A DNA stretch of 64,000 bases from JBFWWP01 sp050246115 (GCA_050246115.1 JBFWWP010000012.1:62001-126000); one strand, 5' to 3'. Positions 46,554-55,002 are shown, counted from the first letter of the stretch. Numbers and translations are program-made. Notes: generated by a model from the sequence alone, not told the origin.

Positions 46554-47687
46554 CTATCGCGAGTGATGGCCAGCGGCGGTTCGCCGGAGAGGCGCCGCTT
46601 GGTAGCGGCGCACCACGATCCTCTCGAGTAGTTCGGCCGGTTGCGGACCTCGTCCGAGCTTCAGGTCGGCGTCCGCGGCCCGCAGCTCGCGCACCAATGT
46701 TTCGAGCGCCTCCGGTGGCGTCGCCCGGGCTTGCTCTTTGATTCGCGGCAAGAAGGGACGCGCGATGCCGCCGACGCGCATCAGCGTCGCGTCGTCTGCG
46801 CGTTCCCGGAGCGCGGTGTGGATCGTTCGCAACTGCCGGATCCGTCGCAGACAACCGCCGACGAACTGGAGAAGTAGCGCCGCCGGATCCGTGACGCGGG
46901 GCCCCTTGGGGTCGTTGCTGCCGCGCTCGAGAAGCTCGCGCGTCAGGCGGAGCGAGCGCGCGGGATCGTCCAGAAACACGGTGTCGATGAGTTCGAAGAG
47001 AGAAGTGTCTTCACCGGCGGGAGTGTGGCGCTCGACATCGTCGCGCGATACCCGGCCGCCTTCGGGCAGCACCGTTGCCAGGCGCGCGATGGTCTGCGCC
47101 AAGTCGCTGAGGTGAGTACCCACCCGAGTCTGCAACAAGTGCGCGGTGGGTGGGTCCAGCTGGAGCCCGGCAGTCCGCGCGCGCTCCACGATCCAGCGGT
47201 TCAGTCCGTTCTCCCAAGGCTTGGCGTTGGGGGTCCAGGGGGGAGGGCGGTGAAATGGCTTCTCCGCCGTCAGCACCCAGCCCACGGCTTCCAGACGTTT
47301 GGCTACTTTGGTGCGCCCGTCGAGTTCGTCGAGGAACAACACCAGGCGACCGCCGGCCCAAGTCGTGGCGAAGAAGTTCGCCCAAGCGTCGGCGTCCGCG
47401 CGCAAGTACGTCTCCGCGCGTTCGACCAGTACCGTGCGGCTGCCGCCGAAGAGCGAAGGGGTTCGGAGCTCGTCGAAGAGCGGGACCAAATCGTCAGCGC
47501 TGGTCGTGCGCTCCCCGGTCAGCCGCGTCACGTCCTCCGCGGGAATCGACTCGCCGTAGAGATGGTCGAGGATCTGCTGGGCCGCGTCCCGCTTCAAGAA
47601 GTCGTCACTTCCCACCACCGCGATCACGAGGGGGAGCTCGGCACTTCCACGGAGGAGGCCTGGCAACTTCTCGACGACTTCCTTCAC
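46554..47687 (-). CDS. holA: DNA polymerase III subunit delta
   Basis: A protein of about 377 residues of the HolA family, the clamp-opening subunit of the DNA polymerase III clamp loader. It begins with an AAA+-like fold: LPLVIAVVGSDDFLKRDA, then DELRTPSLFGGSRTVLVERAE and GRLVLFLDELDGRTKVAKRLE. The central and C-terminal helical domains carry LLQTRVGTHLSDLAQTIARL, ELIDTVFLDDPARSLRLTRELL and AADADLKLGRGPQPAELLERIV. GTG 47687 gives a normal N-terminus with a distant AAGGGA; upstream ATG codons would add up to 67 unlikely residues. It stands alone and is convergent with the pseudopilin cluster. Confidence 0.85.
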   Translation of the reverse strand: MKEVVEKLPGLLRGSAELPLVIAVVGSDDFLKRDAAQQILDHLYGESIPAEDVTRLTGERTTSADDLVPLFDELRTPSLFGGSRTVLVERAETYLRADADAWANFFATTWAGGRLVLFLDELDGRTKVAKRLEAVGWVLTAEKPFHRPPPWTPNAKPWENGLNRWIVERARTAGLQLDPPTAHLLQTRVGTHLSDLAQTIARLATVLPEGGRVSRDDVERHTPAGEDTSLFELIDTVFLDDPARSLRLTRELLERGSNDPKGPRVTDPAALLLQFVGGCLRRIRQLRTIHTALRERADDATLMRVGGIARPFLPRIKEQARATPPEALETLVRELRAADADLKLGRGPQPAELLERIVVRRYQAAPLRRTAAGHHSR

Positions 47688-47843
47688 GTCTCGGAGTCCC
47701 TTTCCGTCTCTTGCTGGCGACCCAAGTTCTAACCGATCGCGAGTCGCGCGGGGAGGCCATCCCGCTTGCTCGCTTGCGCCGTCGACCATCATTTCCGAGG
47801 TATTGTGAAGCGACCGAGGGTCGGATAGCCTCTGCCGGAGCAA

Positions 47844-47960
47844 GGAGCCCGAGGGGGTCTCGGGCAGGGAAGTGTGGTGCGATTCCACCGCGGTACCGCC
47901 GCTGTGATCGGGGACGACATCCGCAGGCCGTGCAGCCTGAGTGGTTTCCTAGGGCCGAGG
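47844..47960 (+). ncRNA. Cobalamin-riboswitch-like element
   Basis: The core sequence fits the cobalamin aptamer. GGAGCC is followed by a small CGAG/CTCG hairpin, then CAGGGAA, GTGTGGTGCGATTCCAC (hairpin with the GGTGCGA-TCC core), GCGGTACCGCCGCTGTGA and TCGGGGACGA. This order matches the conserved GGGAA...GGTG..A.TCC...GC.G..CCCGC.ACTGT.A block of btuB-type switches. The 3' part with the second T-loop (GCCACTG) and the closing B12 box is not clearly recognisable, so it may be a shortened or decayed version. No coding gene lies within 500 bp downstream on this strand; the next one is a dockerin-tailed propeller. The similarity was judged by eye only. Confidence 0.55.
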
Positions 47961-48264
47961 GCCTACTCGAGTGACGCACCCCGCGTGCGGTTCGGCTCGA
48001 GTTCAGGGAACGCCATGAAGGCGCGGCGCCCACTGTTCCAGTTCGGAATGGGAAGGGGCGGGTGGAGGTTGATCCGAGAGCCAGAAGACCGGCCTTGCCA
48101 TGCAACTCGCTCGACCTCGGGCGGGTCCGGGTAGCGACCCATCCGACACGGCTGGACCGAACCGCAAGTTGGCGGAAACGGGGCCGGGGTCGGGTTGGTG
48201 CGCGCTGGGTCCCGTCGCCGATCGAGCGCAGCAGGCCACGCTTTCCGAGCGAAGGGTCCTTGGC
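47961..48264. other. Spacer between riboswitch-like RNA and minisatellite
   Basis: About 300 bp without a convincing gene. A tiny plus-strand frame from ATG 48015 (39 codons) has no family resemblance or ribosome site. If the riboswitch is functional its expression platform would lie in the first part of this stretch; no terminator hairpin with a T-run is visible. Confidence 0.3.
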
Positions 48265-48366
48265 GGCGTCCGAGCCGTGGCAGTGTCCAAGCCGCGGTAG
48301 TGTCCAAGCCGCGGTAGTGTCCAAGCCGCGGCAGTGTCCAAGCCGCGGTAGTGTCCGAGCCGCGGC
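48265..48366 (+). repeat. 17-bp minisatellite, five near-perfect units plus one degenerate
   Basis: Head-to-tail copies of AGTGTCCAAGCCGCGGT run from 48282 to 48366 in register. Units differ only by T/C at the last base and one A/G. A sixth, degenerate unit (three changes) precedes at 48265-48281. Each unit contains the palindrome CCGCGG. The repeat length is not a multiple of three and the array is outside genes. There are no spacers, so it is not a CRISPR array. Confidence 0.9.
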
Positions 48367-48476
48367 AGTGCCACGCGAGCGCTGCGCCTTCCGCTGGACT
48401 GGCGAGTTGCGACTCGCGAGGTGCGGGGTCTGCTCCGAAACTGCCTCCGGGCTAGAGGCAGGTGAGGAGCTCACCG

Positions 48477-49997
48477 ATGGTGGGCCACTGGGCTGGACCT
48501 TCTCGATTGGCGTCGTCTCTGCGATTCTCCGAGGCACCCTCGTGGGTCACCCCGATGCGCGGAGGCTCCGAAGTTCGCGACCGAGCCGGAGCGGACCGCG
48601 CGATTCTGGATCGATCGAATCCCGGGCCCCGGCGGGCGTCGAGGCGCACCGGGTGTCGAAGCCACGGGGTGCTCGCGCTCTGCGTCTTTGCCGCTCTCTG
48701 TGGTGCCCCGTCCGCACTCGTCGCCTTCGGGCCGCTCGACACCATCGACCTGACCGGGCTGGACCCGGTGAACTCGAACCCTTACGGCGTCGTGTTTCAC
48801 CCAACCGCGCCACTCGGCTACGTGGCCCTCGCCGGCATTCCGTCGTTCACGGATCCCAACCTCACCAATGGACGCACGGTCGTGGAACTCGATCTCGCAA
48901 CGGGCGCGTGGTTGCGGTCGTTCCCCGTGGGACTATTCCCGACGGAGTTGGCGCTGAGCCCGGACGGTGCCGAGCTTTGCGTTGCCAACTCGACGGACTC
49001 GACCCTGAGCCGCATCGACCTCGCGACCGGCGGCGTCCAGACGCTCGCCCTCACCGACTCTGGCGGCGGCTTGGTCGGCTTCCCGAGCGGCGTCCTCTAT
49101 GCGGCCGGCGGCCAGCAGATCTGGGTCCTCAGCACCGGTAACGACTTCGACGGGTCCGACGAGAACGTCGTGATCGTCGATCGAGCCACGGGAACCATCT
49201 TGCGCCGAGAGATCGTGGCCGGCGCCATGAGTCGAGCCGCGTTGCTGGCCGACGGCCGCCTCGTGCTCCCGGTCGGTTACCCGGACAACGACTTCTCCGC
49301 GGTTCCGCAAGTGCGCCTCTACGATACCAACACCGCGCCGTGGAGCTTGTTGATGACCCTACCGCTCGTGGTCGATACGGCGGCATTTCCGGGCCCTATC
49401 GACGTTGCGGTCTCGAGTGACGAGACCCGGGCCTATGTGTCCGTGTTCGAGGGTTCGTCCGAGATCTTCGTCGTGGACTTGGTCACGAACAGCCTGCTAC
49501 CGGCCATCGCGCTACCGTTGGTGGACAACGTCCAGCACGGATTGCGACTCACCCCGGACGGTAGCCACCTCCTCGTCACGGACTTCTTCGCGAGTCAAGT
49601 GCGCGCGGTAGAACTCGCGACCGGAGCGGTGGTCGCGACGATTGCGACGGGTAGCCTCCCGAACTCCGTCGCCGTCGCCGGGGGCCGCTCTTGGGTCACC
49701 AACCAAGGCGAGGCAACGATCACGGTGTTTGCATTGCCCGGTGCCTACCTGCGCGGGGACTCGAACGGCGACGGAGTCGCAAACCTTGCCGACGCGATTC
49801 ATACACTGCAGTACTTGTTCTCGGGCGGGTCTCTGACGTGCGAGGACCGCGCGGACGTCAACGACGATGGGACGCTGTCGATTGCCGATCCGATCGCGTT
49901 GTTCGGCTATCTGTTCGCTGCGGGGCCTGCGCCGGCCTATCCGTTTCCGCTGGCGGGGACCGATCTGACTGTCGATTCGCTGACGTGTACTTTCTGA
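48477..49997 (+). CDS. Secreted beta-propeller protein with dockerin-like EF-hand end
   Basis: A protein of about 506 residues. ATG 48477 has GAGGAG eight bases upstream; this leaves an unusually long, basic N-region before the hydrophobic signal core (VLALCVFAALCGAPSALV, about residues 70-87), so the true start may be later. YVTN-type propeller repeats follow (TELALSPDGAELCVANSTDS, GLRLTPDGSHLLVTDFFASQ). The end has two calcium-loop repeats of dockerin type (GDSNGDGVANLADAIHTLQY and DVNDDGTLSIADPIALFGYL) and finishes with AGTDLTVDSLTCTF. The paired loops and the G-x-D-x-T-x-D-x-L-x-C tail recur in secreted planctomycete proteins. A homologue follows 13 bp downstream. Confidence 0.78.
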   Translation: MVGHWAGPSRLASSLRFSEAPSWVTPMRGGSEVRDRAGADRAILDRSNPGPRRASRRTGCRSHGVLALCVFAALCGAPSALVAFGPLDTIDLTGLDPVNSNPYGVVFHPTAPLGYVALAGIPSFTDPNLTNGRTVVELDLATGAWLRSFPVGLFPTELALSPDGAELCVANSTDSTLSRIDLATGGVQTLALTDSGGGLVGFPSGVLYAAGGQQIWVLSTGNDFDGSDENVVIVDRATGTILRREIVAGAMSRAALLADGRLVLPVGYPDNDFSAVPQVRLYDTNTAPWSLLMTLPLVVDTAAFPGPIDVAVSSDETRAYVSVFEGSSEIFVVDLVTNSLLPAIALPLVDNVQHGLRLTPDGSHLLVTDFFASQVRAVELATGAVVATIATGSLPNSVAVAGGRSWVTNQGEATITVFALPGAYLRGDSNGDGVANLADAIHTLQYLFSGGSLTCEDRADVNDDGTLSIADPIALFGYLFAAGPAPAYPFPLAGTDLTVDSLTCTF

Positions 49998-50010
49998 AAA
50001 GGGGGGAACA

Positions 50011-51291
50011 GTGAGCAACATTTGCGGAGCCATGGTGGCCTGGTTGACTGGGGTGGGGGCTCTTCTGCTCGTCGGACAGTCGGCGCATGCCGGTGGTGAG
50101 GTCTGGGTGGCGCGCGCTTCCGGCACGGAACTCGTGCGGCTGGATGCGGCGGGCAACACTCTCGTCGCCGCCACGCTGCCGGGATCGGTGTTTGGCGTCG
50201 CCGTCGAGGGCACTGGCGCAGCGTGGGCGGCGCGCACCGACGTGCCGGTCGTCCACCGGGTTGGCCTCGACGGAACTCTGTCGTCGATCGAAGTGGGGGC
50301 CGTGGTGCGTTCGCTCGCGGTCGGGGCCGATGGCTCCGTCTGGGCGGTCCGGCCAGCGCTTGCGGACGTCGTGCGTTTCGATCCGACCGGGGCGATCTTG
50401 GGAGTCTACCCGGTTGGGCCAGTCCCGTACGGCATTGCGATCGACGTCCTCGGGCAGGTTTGGGTGACGAACACCTATGGTGCGAGCGTCACTCGGATCG
50501 ATCCGGTTTCGGGCCAGACCGTGGACTTCGCCGTCGACCTGTTTCCCACCGGCATCGCGGCGCACGGCGACGGCAGCGTGTGGGTGGTTTCGAAGGAGTC
50601 GGTGCAGCGGCTGAGTCCAACGGGCTCGGTGATCTTCTCGGCGACGGCCGGTTGGCACTCCCGGGGCGTGGCCGTCGACGCGGACGGACAGGTCTGGGTC
50701 ACGAACGAACTGTCGAGCGACGTGCATCGGTTTGCGAGCGACGGTAGCGGGCTCGGCGTCGTGACGGTAGGCCAGCGTCCCTGGGGCATCGCGGCGCGCG
50801 GGGCCGGTGGGGTCTACGTGCTTTGCAGCCTGGGGGACGGAATCTGGTCCCTGGGCCCGAACGGCGACCTCGATGGTGTCATCGTGGCGGACGCTCCGCA
50901 TGCGTTCGGAGATCTGACCGGCCTAGCGCGTGCGGCCATCGTGGATCCGAACGGCGACGCCGATGCCGATGGACACTCGAACGCCTTCGAGCTAGAGCAC
51001 GACTTCGACCCGCTCGCCGCAGACTCGATGCCGGTTCTGTTCCTCCGTGGCGATTGCGACGCGAACGGGGCTGTCGGGCTCGCCGACGGCGTCCAGATCT
51101 TGGGCTACCTGTTCGAGTCTGCGCCGGTCGCATGTCTCGAAGCCGCAGACGTGAACGACGACGGGTGCGTGACCCTCTTGGACGCCGTGAGCCTCTTCGG
51201 CTTCCTCGCGCAGGGAGGCACTCCGCCGCCCGCGCCGTTCCCGACCGCGGGCTACGACCCGGCTCCACGAGATGGGCTCGCCTGTCCGTGA
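50011..51291 (+). CDS. Secreted Vgb-lyase-like propeller with dockerin-like EF-hand end
   Basis: A 426-residue protein with a signal peptide (MVAWLTGVGALLLVGQSAHA, cleavage after residue 27 or so). It has a seven-bladed propeller of the virginiamycin-B-lyase/NHL kind: repeated blades such as AIDVLGQVWVTNTYGASVTR, AVDADGQVWVTNELSSDVHR and IAARGAGGVYVLCSL. The C-terminal pair of calcium loops (GDCDANGAVGLADGVQILGY, DVNDDGCVTLLDAVSLFGFL) and the end AGYDPAPRDGLACP match the preceding protein. GTG 50011 has GGGGGG seven bases upstream. The tandem arrangement suggests a duplication followed by propeller divergence. Role unknown; such proteins bind surfaces or partners through propeller and dockerin parts. 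Confidence 0.78.
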   Translation: MSNICGAMVAWLTGVGALLLVGQSAHAGGEVWVARASGTELVRLDAAGNTLVAATLPGSVFGVAVEGTGAAWAARTDVPVVHRVGLDGTLSSIEVGAVVRSLAVGADGSVWAVRPALADVVRFDPTGAILGVYPVGPVPYGIAIDVLGQVWVTNTYGASVTRIDPVSGQTVDFAVDLFPTGIAAHGDGSVWVVSKESVQRLSPTGSVIFSATAGWHSRGVAVDADGQVWVTNELSSDVHRFASDGSGLGVVTVGQRPWGIAARGAGGVYVLCSLGDGIWSLGPNGDLDGVIVADAPHAFGDLTGLARAAIVDPNGDADADGHSNAFELEHDFDPLAADSMPVLFLRGDCDANGAVGLADGVQILGYLFESAPVACLEAADVNDDGCVTLLDAVSLFGFLAQGGTPPPAPFPTAGYDPAPRDGLACP

Positions 51292-51545
51292 TCGCAGGCG
51301 TGCCTCTCGAGTTCTCGCCCAGGGAACTCGGGAGGCACGGCCGGAGAGCTTTGGACTCACGGCCCCCGCAAATGGGGTCGGCACTGCACTTGCCGAGGCC
51401 TTTCATCGCCAATTTTCATGCCTCGTTTCCCCCGGCAAGGAATAGACTACCGCGCGCAGGGGAGCGGAACGGTACTCGTCGGAGTGGCACGGATCTCGTT
51501 CGTTCCCGAGCTTGTCGAACATCGTGGGAGGGGCCAGGCGCCTTA

Positions 51546-51724
51546 GGAGTCGCCCAAGAACAACTTCACCCTCTTGCTCGTCGCTTCGGGCCATCTTCGA
51601 CCGATCCGAAAACCTCGAGATCCTCACCGGAACTAAGGCTACGCCTCCGGTTTCGAGCTTTCCGGATCGGCCGAATCTGACCCAAATCGACGGCAAGATG
51701 TCGAAGTTATTCTTGAGCGACTCC
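51546..51724 (+). mobile_element. Palindromic MITE-like element, copy 2
   Basis: A 179-bp copy in the same orientation as the one in ruvX, differing at about nine positions. Its ends match as inverted repeats at 20 of 22 positions. The flanks CTTAG (left) and CTTCA (right) share only CTT, so any target duplication has decayed. It lies upstream of the NYN-LOTUS gene and faces copy 3 on the other side of that gene. Confidence 0.88.
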
Positions 51725-52060
51725 TTCACGCGGCTCCCTCACGGCTTCGAGTTGCGCGTTGCCTGGGTGGTCCAGGCGGTTGCGCAGGGGGAACCAGCGC
51801 AGACGACGCTCAGCCGCCTTTCGTCCGGGGCGGCGCGGGCGCTGCTGCGTGGCGGCTCGCACCCGAGCTGGGCAAATTGCCCCCGGGGTCGCGGTCGACC
51901 AAGGCTCTTCACCACCACAGTGCAACGGTCTGCGTGCGGTCAGGCCCGGACCCTTCGTGATGTCTACGGCGAGGGAAGCTCGAGAGGAGCACTCGCTCGC
52001 GGGACTTCGCGCAAGCCTCCTGGCCCAGCCTCCGCAGCGCCGCAGGAACGGAGTAGGGTC
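51725..52060 (+). other. Region between element copy 2 and NYN-LOTUS gene
   Basis: The frame of the NYN-LOTUS gene stays open through here and through copy 2 back to 51512. The composition is not protein-like, and the only standard in-frame starts are CTG/TTG codons, GTG codons within 51770 and GTG 51920, none with a ribosome site. It probably holds the promoter and leader of the downstream gene. Confidence 0.3.
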
Positions 52061-52858
52061 ATTACGAACGGACACAGTGAGAAGGAAGCCCACCTGGCGG
52101 TCTTCATCGACCTCGAGAACGTCGCCATTGGGGTTCGCGAAGCGAAGTACGAGAAGCTGGACATCGAGAAGATCCTGACGCGCTTGGTCGAGAAGGGAAA
52201 GATCACCCATAAGAAGGCCTACGCCGACTGGTCGGTCTTTTCGACCTACAAGCGCGCGTTTCACGAGGCCGCGATCGAGCTGATCGACATCCCGCACAAG
52301 AGTGTCGGCGGGAAGAACAGCGCCGATATCAAGATGGTCGTCGATGCGATGGAGCTCTCGTTCACCAAGAACCATATCGACACCTTCGTGTTGGTCACGG
52401 GCGATTCCGATTTCTCGCCGCTGGTCTCCAAGCTCCGGGAGAACAACAAGCGGATCATCGGGCTCGGCGTCAAGAACTCGACGAGTGACCTGCTGATGGA
52501 GAACTGCGACGAGTTCGTCTTCTACGACGATCTCGTCCGTGCGGCGCCTCGAAGACGCGCCAAGAAGACAACCACGGCCAGCCCGCTGGTCAAGCTGACG
52601 CCAGAGCAGCGTGAGGCATTTGCGCTCGTCGTCGAGTCCGTGCTGGGTCTCCAACGCGAGAACAAGGACGTCATTTGGGCTTCGATGGTCAAGCAGACGA
52701 TGAAGCGAAAGCGTCCCTCGTTCAACGAGGAGTACCACGGCTATCCGTCGTTCTCGCGACTGCTCGAGGATCTCGTCAAGTTCAACGTCATCAAGATGCA
52801 CAAGGACCAACGCAGCGGTACGTATGTGATCGACGACCTCTTGGTCGAGGACGTATAG
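52061..52858 (+). CDS. NYN-domain (LabA/DUF88-like) protein with LOTUS/OST-HTH domain
   Basis: About 265 residues. The first 150 form a NYN (PIN-like) nuclease domain with the expected acidic residues: FIDLENVAI, SADIKMVVDAM and LVTGDSDFSPLVSKLRENNK, followed by GLGVKNSTS and LMENCDEFVFYDD. Such domains cut or bind RNA. A basic linker follows, then an OST-HTH/LOTUS-type winged helix (residues 185-260; VIWASMVKQTMKRKRPSFNE, FSRLLEDLVKFNVIKM), an RNA- or G-quadruplex-binding module. No ATG, GTG or TTG begins near the domain; an in-frame ATT at 52061 has GGAG seven bases upstream and is offered as the start. The gene is bracketed by inverted copies of the 179-bp element. Confidence 0.82.
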   Translation: MTNGHSEKEAHLAVFIDLENVAIGVREAKYEKLDIEKILTRLVEKGKITHKKAYADWSVFSTYKRAFHEAAIELIDIPHKSVGGKNSADIKMVVDAMELSFTKNHIDTFVLVTGDSDFSPLVSKLRENNKRIIGLGVKNSTSDLLMENCDEFVFYDDLVRAAPRRRAKKTTTASPLVKLTPEQREAFALVVESVLGLQRENKDVIWASMVKQTMKRKRPSFNEEYHGYPSFSRLLEDLVKFNVIKMHKDQRSGTYVIDDLLVEDV

Positions 52859-52916
52859 CCTCCAGTCAAGTGCAGGTCACGAGCAACTCTGGTTCGCGCT
52901 GCGCTCGAAGCCCCAA

Positions 52917-53095
52917 GGAGTCGCCCAAGAACAACTTCGACATCTTGCCGTCGGTTTGGGTCAGATTCGGCCGATCCGGAAGGCTCGGAACCGGAGGCGT
53001 AGCCTTGGTTCCGGTGAGGATTTCGAGGTTTTCCGATCGGTCGAAGATGGCCCGAAGCGACGAGCAAGAGGGTGAAGTCCTTCTTGGGCGACTCC
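52917..53095 (-). mobile_element. Palindromic MITE-like element, copy 3 (inverted)
   Basis: A 179-bp copy in reverse orientation relative to copies 1 and 2, about 95% identical to each. It is flanked by the direct repeats CCAAG at 52913-52917 and 53095-53099, which read CTTGG in element orientation, the same bases that flank copy 1. It lies 58 bp after the NYN-LOTUS stop and 70 bp before the kinase start, so its hairpin would end up in one of these transcripts. Confidence 0.88.
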
Positions 53096-53165
53096 CAAGC
53101 GCGAACCGGAGTTGCTCGTCTCAGAGGGACTCGGGTCGTTGCGCGTGGGCGTGGCGAAGGATTCC

Positions 53166-54965
53166 ATGAAGCAGCTCGGCGAGTATCGAATCCTCGAGCG
53201 CTTGGGTGCCGGCGGAACCGCCACGGTTTATCGGGCAGTCCGGGACGGCGTCGAGGTGGCGCTCAAGGTGCTCACCGACCCCGAGCTGGATGCGTCGCGC
53301 GTGGAGCGGTTCGAGCGAGAAGCCGAACTGCTCTCTCGCTTGGAGCACCCAGGGCTGCTGCGCGTCACGGACTGGGGCCAAATCGACGGGCAGTACTACA
53401 TCTGCACGGAGCTCCTTTCGGGGCGGACTTTGCTCGACAACGTCCTGCCGGCCGACGACACCTCGAGTACCCGCGCCGGAGAGGTTCTCAAGTGGATCCT
53501 CTTGCGCTTCGAAGAGGTCGCCCAAACGCTGCAGTACCTGCACGAGAATGGCATCGTCCACCGCGATGTCAAACCCGACAACATCTTCCTCGACGCGGAT
53601 GGAAGAGCCCGGCTCGGCGACCTCGGCATCGCCCACGACGATCTGCAGCACACGATCACTTACGACGGGGAGTTCCTCGGCACCCCGCACTACGTCTCGC
53701 CCGAGCAGGCCATGGCGGGGCGCGTGCCCGTGGACCATCGAACGGACATCTACTCTCTCGGCGTATCGTTGTTCTTCTGCCTTACGGGAGATCACGCTTT
53801 CAACGCTGCGTCGTACCAGGACGTTCTGCGCCAGGTGATCCTCGAGAACCCACCGCTGTTGCGACGGGTACGTCCCGGGCTGTCGCGGGACCTCGAGTCC
53901 ATCGTCGCGCAGTGCATGGAGAAGGACTGTCGACACCGTTACGCGACGGCCGCGGATCTGGCCGCCGACCTCAGACGGGTGCGCAACTATCAGGCGGTTT
54001 CGGCCCGGCAGCCCCTGCGGCTCAGGAGGATCGTTCGCTGGTTGAGAAAGTACCGCACGGCGATTTTGGTCGTCATCGCCGTGGCGGCGTTGTCGGGGGT
54101 GGGCTTGCAGCAGCTCGCACTGAACGAGCAGCGCTACTTGGGATGGGTCGTCGTGGAACCGCGAGAGCTGGGTGGAGCCACCGACGTCGACGTGGAGATC
54201 CGACCCATTGAGGGCGAAGGTGGGGCAGTTCCGCGCTTCGGTGGGGTGCGGTCCTTGGGTAGGGACGTCTTTCAGGTACAGCCGATGGTTCCGGTCGAGC
54301 TAGTGTTGCGTCGAGGGAACCGGATTCGACGCTTGCGGCACGTTTTCACGCCGCTGCGCGCAGGCGTACTCCAGTATCGATGGCGCGATGAGACGCCCGA
54401 GGAACTCGGCTTCGTCCGAGTGGAAGCAGAGCAGACGTTCTATGTGAGACCCGTGCCGCTCACCGCCGGTGACTTGGCTTCGGTGCTCAGCCAGATCACA
54501 CTGTCGGACACCAGTCGAGCACTCGGCTTCAACCATGCGAGATCCCTCGCAGTGGGTGACCCCGACGCGCCGGTGCCTACGAGCACCCTACACGTTGCGC
54601 AGGTCGCTGCGACGGCTCTTGGTTTTCGTCTCCTGACGTCTGCCGAGTGGGATCAGTTGCGCGACGCTTTGGCTCGAGATCGAGTGAAGGGCTCAGCCAA
54701 GCAACGCGAGTCTCTGAGGCGAATCATCTTGGAGCCCCCGCACGAACTCCTCGGGTGTCTGACCCGAGGCCGTACCGAGGCGGGGCAACCCATGTCACCG
54801 AGACAGCCGTGCTCCGAAAGCACCCACGAACCCTACGAGGTCGTGGCTCACGGCCCCAGAGTGACCGAGAGTGAGCTCGTCTACATGCCGGGACTGCTGA
54901 TCGCGCCCGTCGACAGCCCTATGTCCGACAAGTGGACCGTGCTCCTGGGACTTGGAGCCGAATGA
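53166..54965 (+). CDS. Transmembrane Ser/Thr protein kinase with degenerate FGE-like extracellular domain
   Basis: A 599-residue Hanks-type kinase. Kinase landmarks are the glycine loop LGAGGTATVY (residues 13-22), VALK with Lys34, HRDVKPDNIFLD (Asp135), GDLG as the DFG variant near 152, and GTPHYVSPEQA. A membrane helix spans about residues 298-320. The extracytoplasmic part of 280 residues ends with a segment (FYVRPVPLTAGDLASVLSQI, then FRLLTSAEWDQLRDAL) resembling the RLPTEAEWE region of formylglycine-generating-enzyme-type domains, but much reduced. ATG 53166 has GAAGGA five bases upstream. It may phosphorylate FHA-binding partners, which this window encodes twice. It begins 70 bp after element copy 3. 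Confidence 0.88.
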   Translation: MKQLGEYRILERLGAGGTATVYRAVRDGVEVALKVLTDPELDASRVERFEREAELLSRLEHPGLLRVTDWGQIDGQYYICTELLSGRTLLDNVLPADDTSSTRAGEVLKWILLRFEEVAQTLQYLHENGIVHRDVKPDNIFLDADGRARLGDLGIAHDDLQHTITYDGEFLGTPHYVSPEQAMAGRVPVDHRTDIYSLGVSLFFCLTGDHAFNAASYQDVLRQVILENPPLLRRVRPGLSRDLESIVAQCMEKDCRHRYATAADLAADLRRVRNYQAVSARQPLRLRRIVRWLRKYRTAILVVIAVAALSGVGLQQLALNEQRYLGWVVVEPRELGGATDVDVEIRPIEGEGGAVPRFGGVRSLGRDVFQVQPMVPVELVLRRGNRIRRLRHVFTPLRAGVLQYRWRDETPEELGFVRVEAEQTFYVRPVPLTAGDLASVLSQITLSDTSRALGFNHARSLAVGDPDAPVPTSTLHVAQVAATALGFRLLTSAEWDQLRDALARDRVKGSAKQRESLRRIILEPPHELLGCLTRGRTEAGQPMSPRQPCSESTHEPYEVVAHGPRVTESELVYMPGLLIAPVDSPMSDKWTVLLGLGAE

Positions 54966-55002
54966 CCCTGGCCGGGGTCCAGCGAGTGGCGATCGGGCAC
55001 AC

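Noticed and set aside
48265..48366. Possible CRISPR array
   Set aside because: The units abut without spacers and are only 17 bp, so it is a minisatellite.
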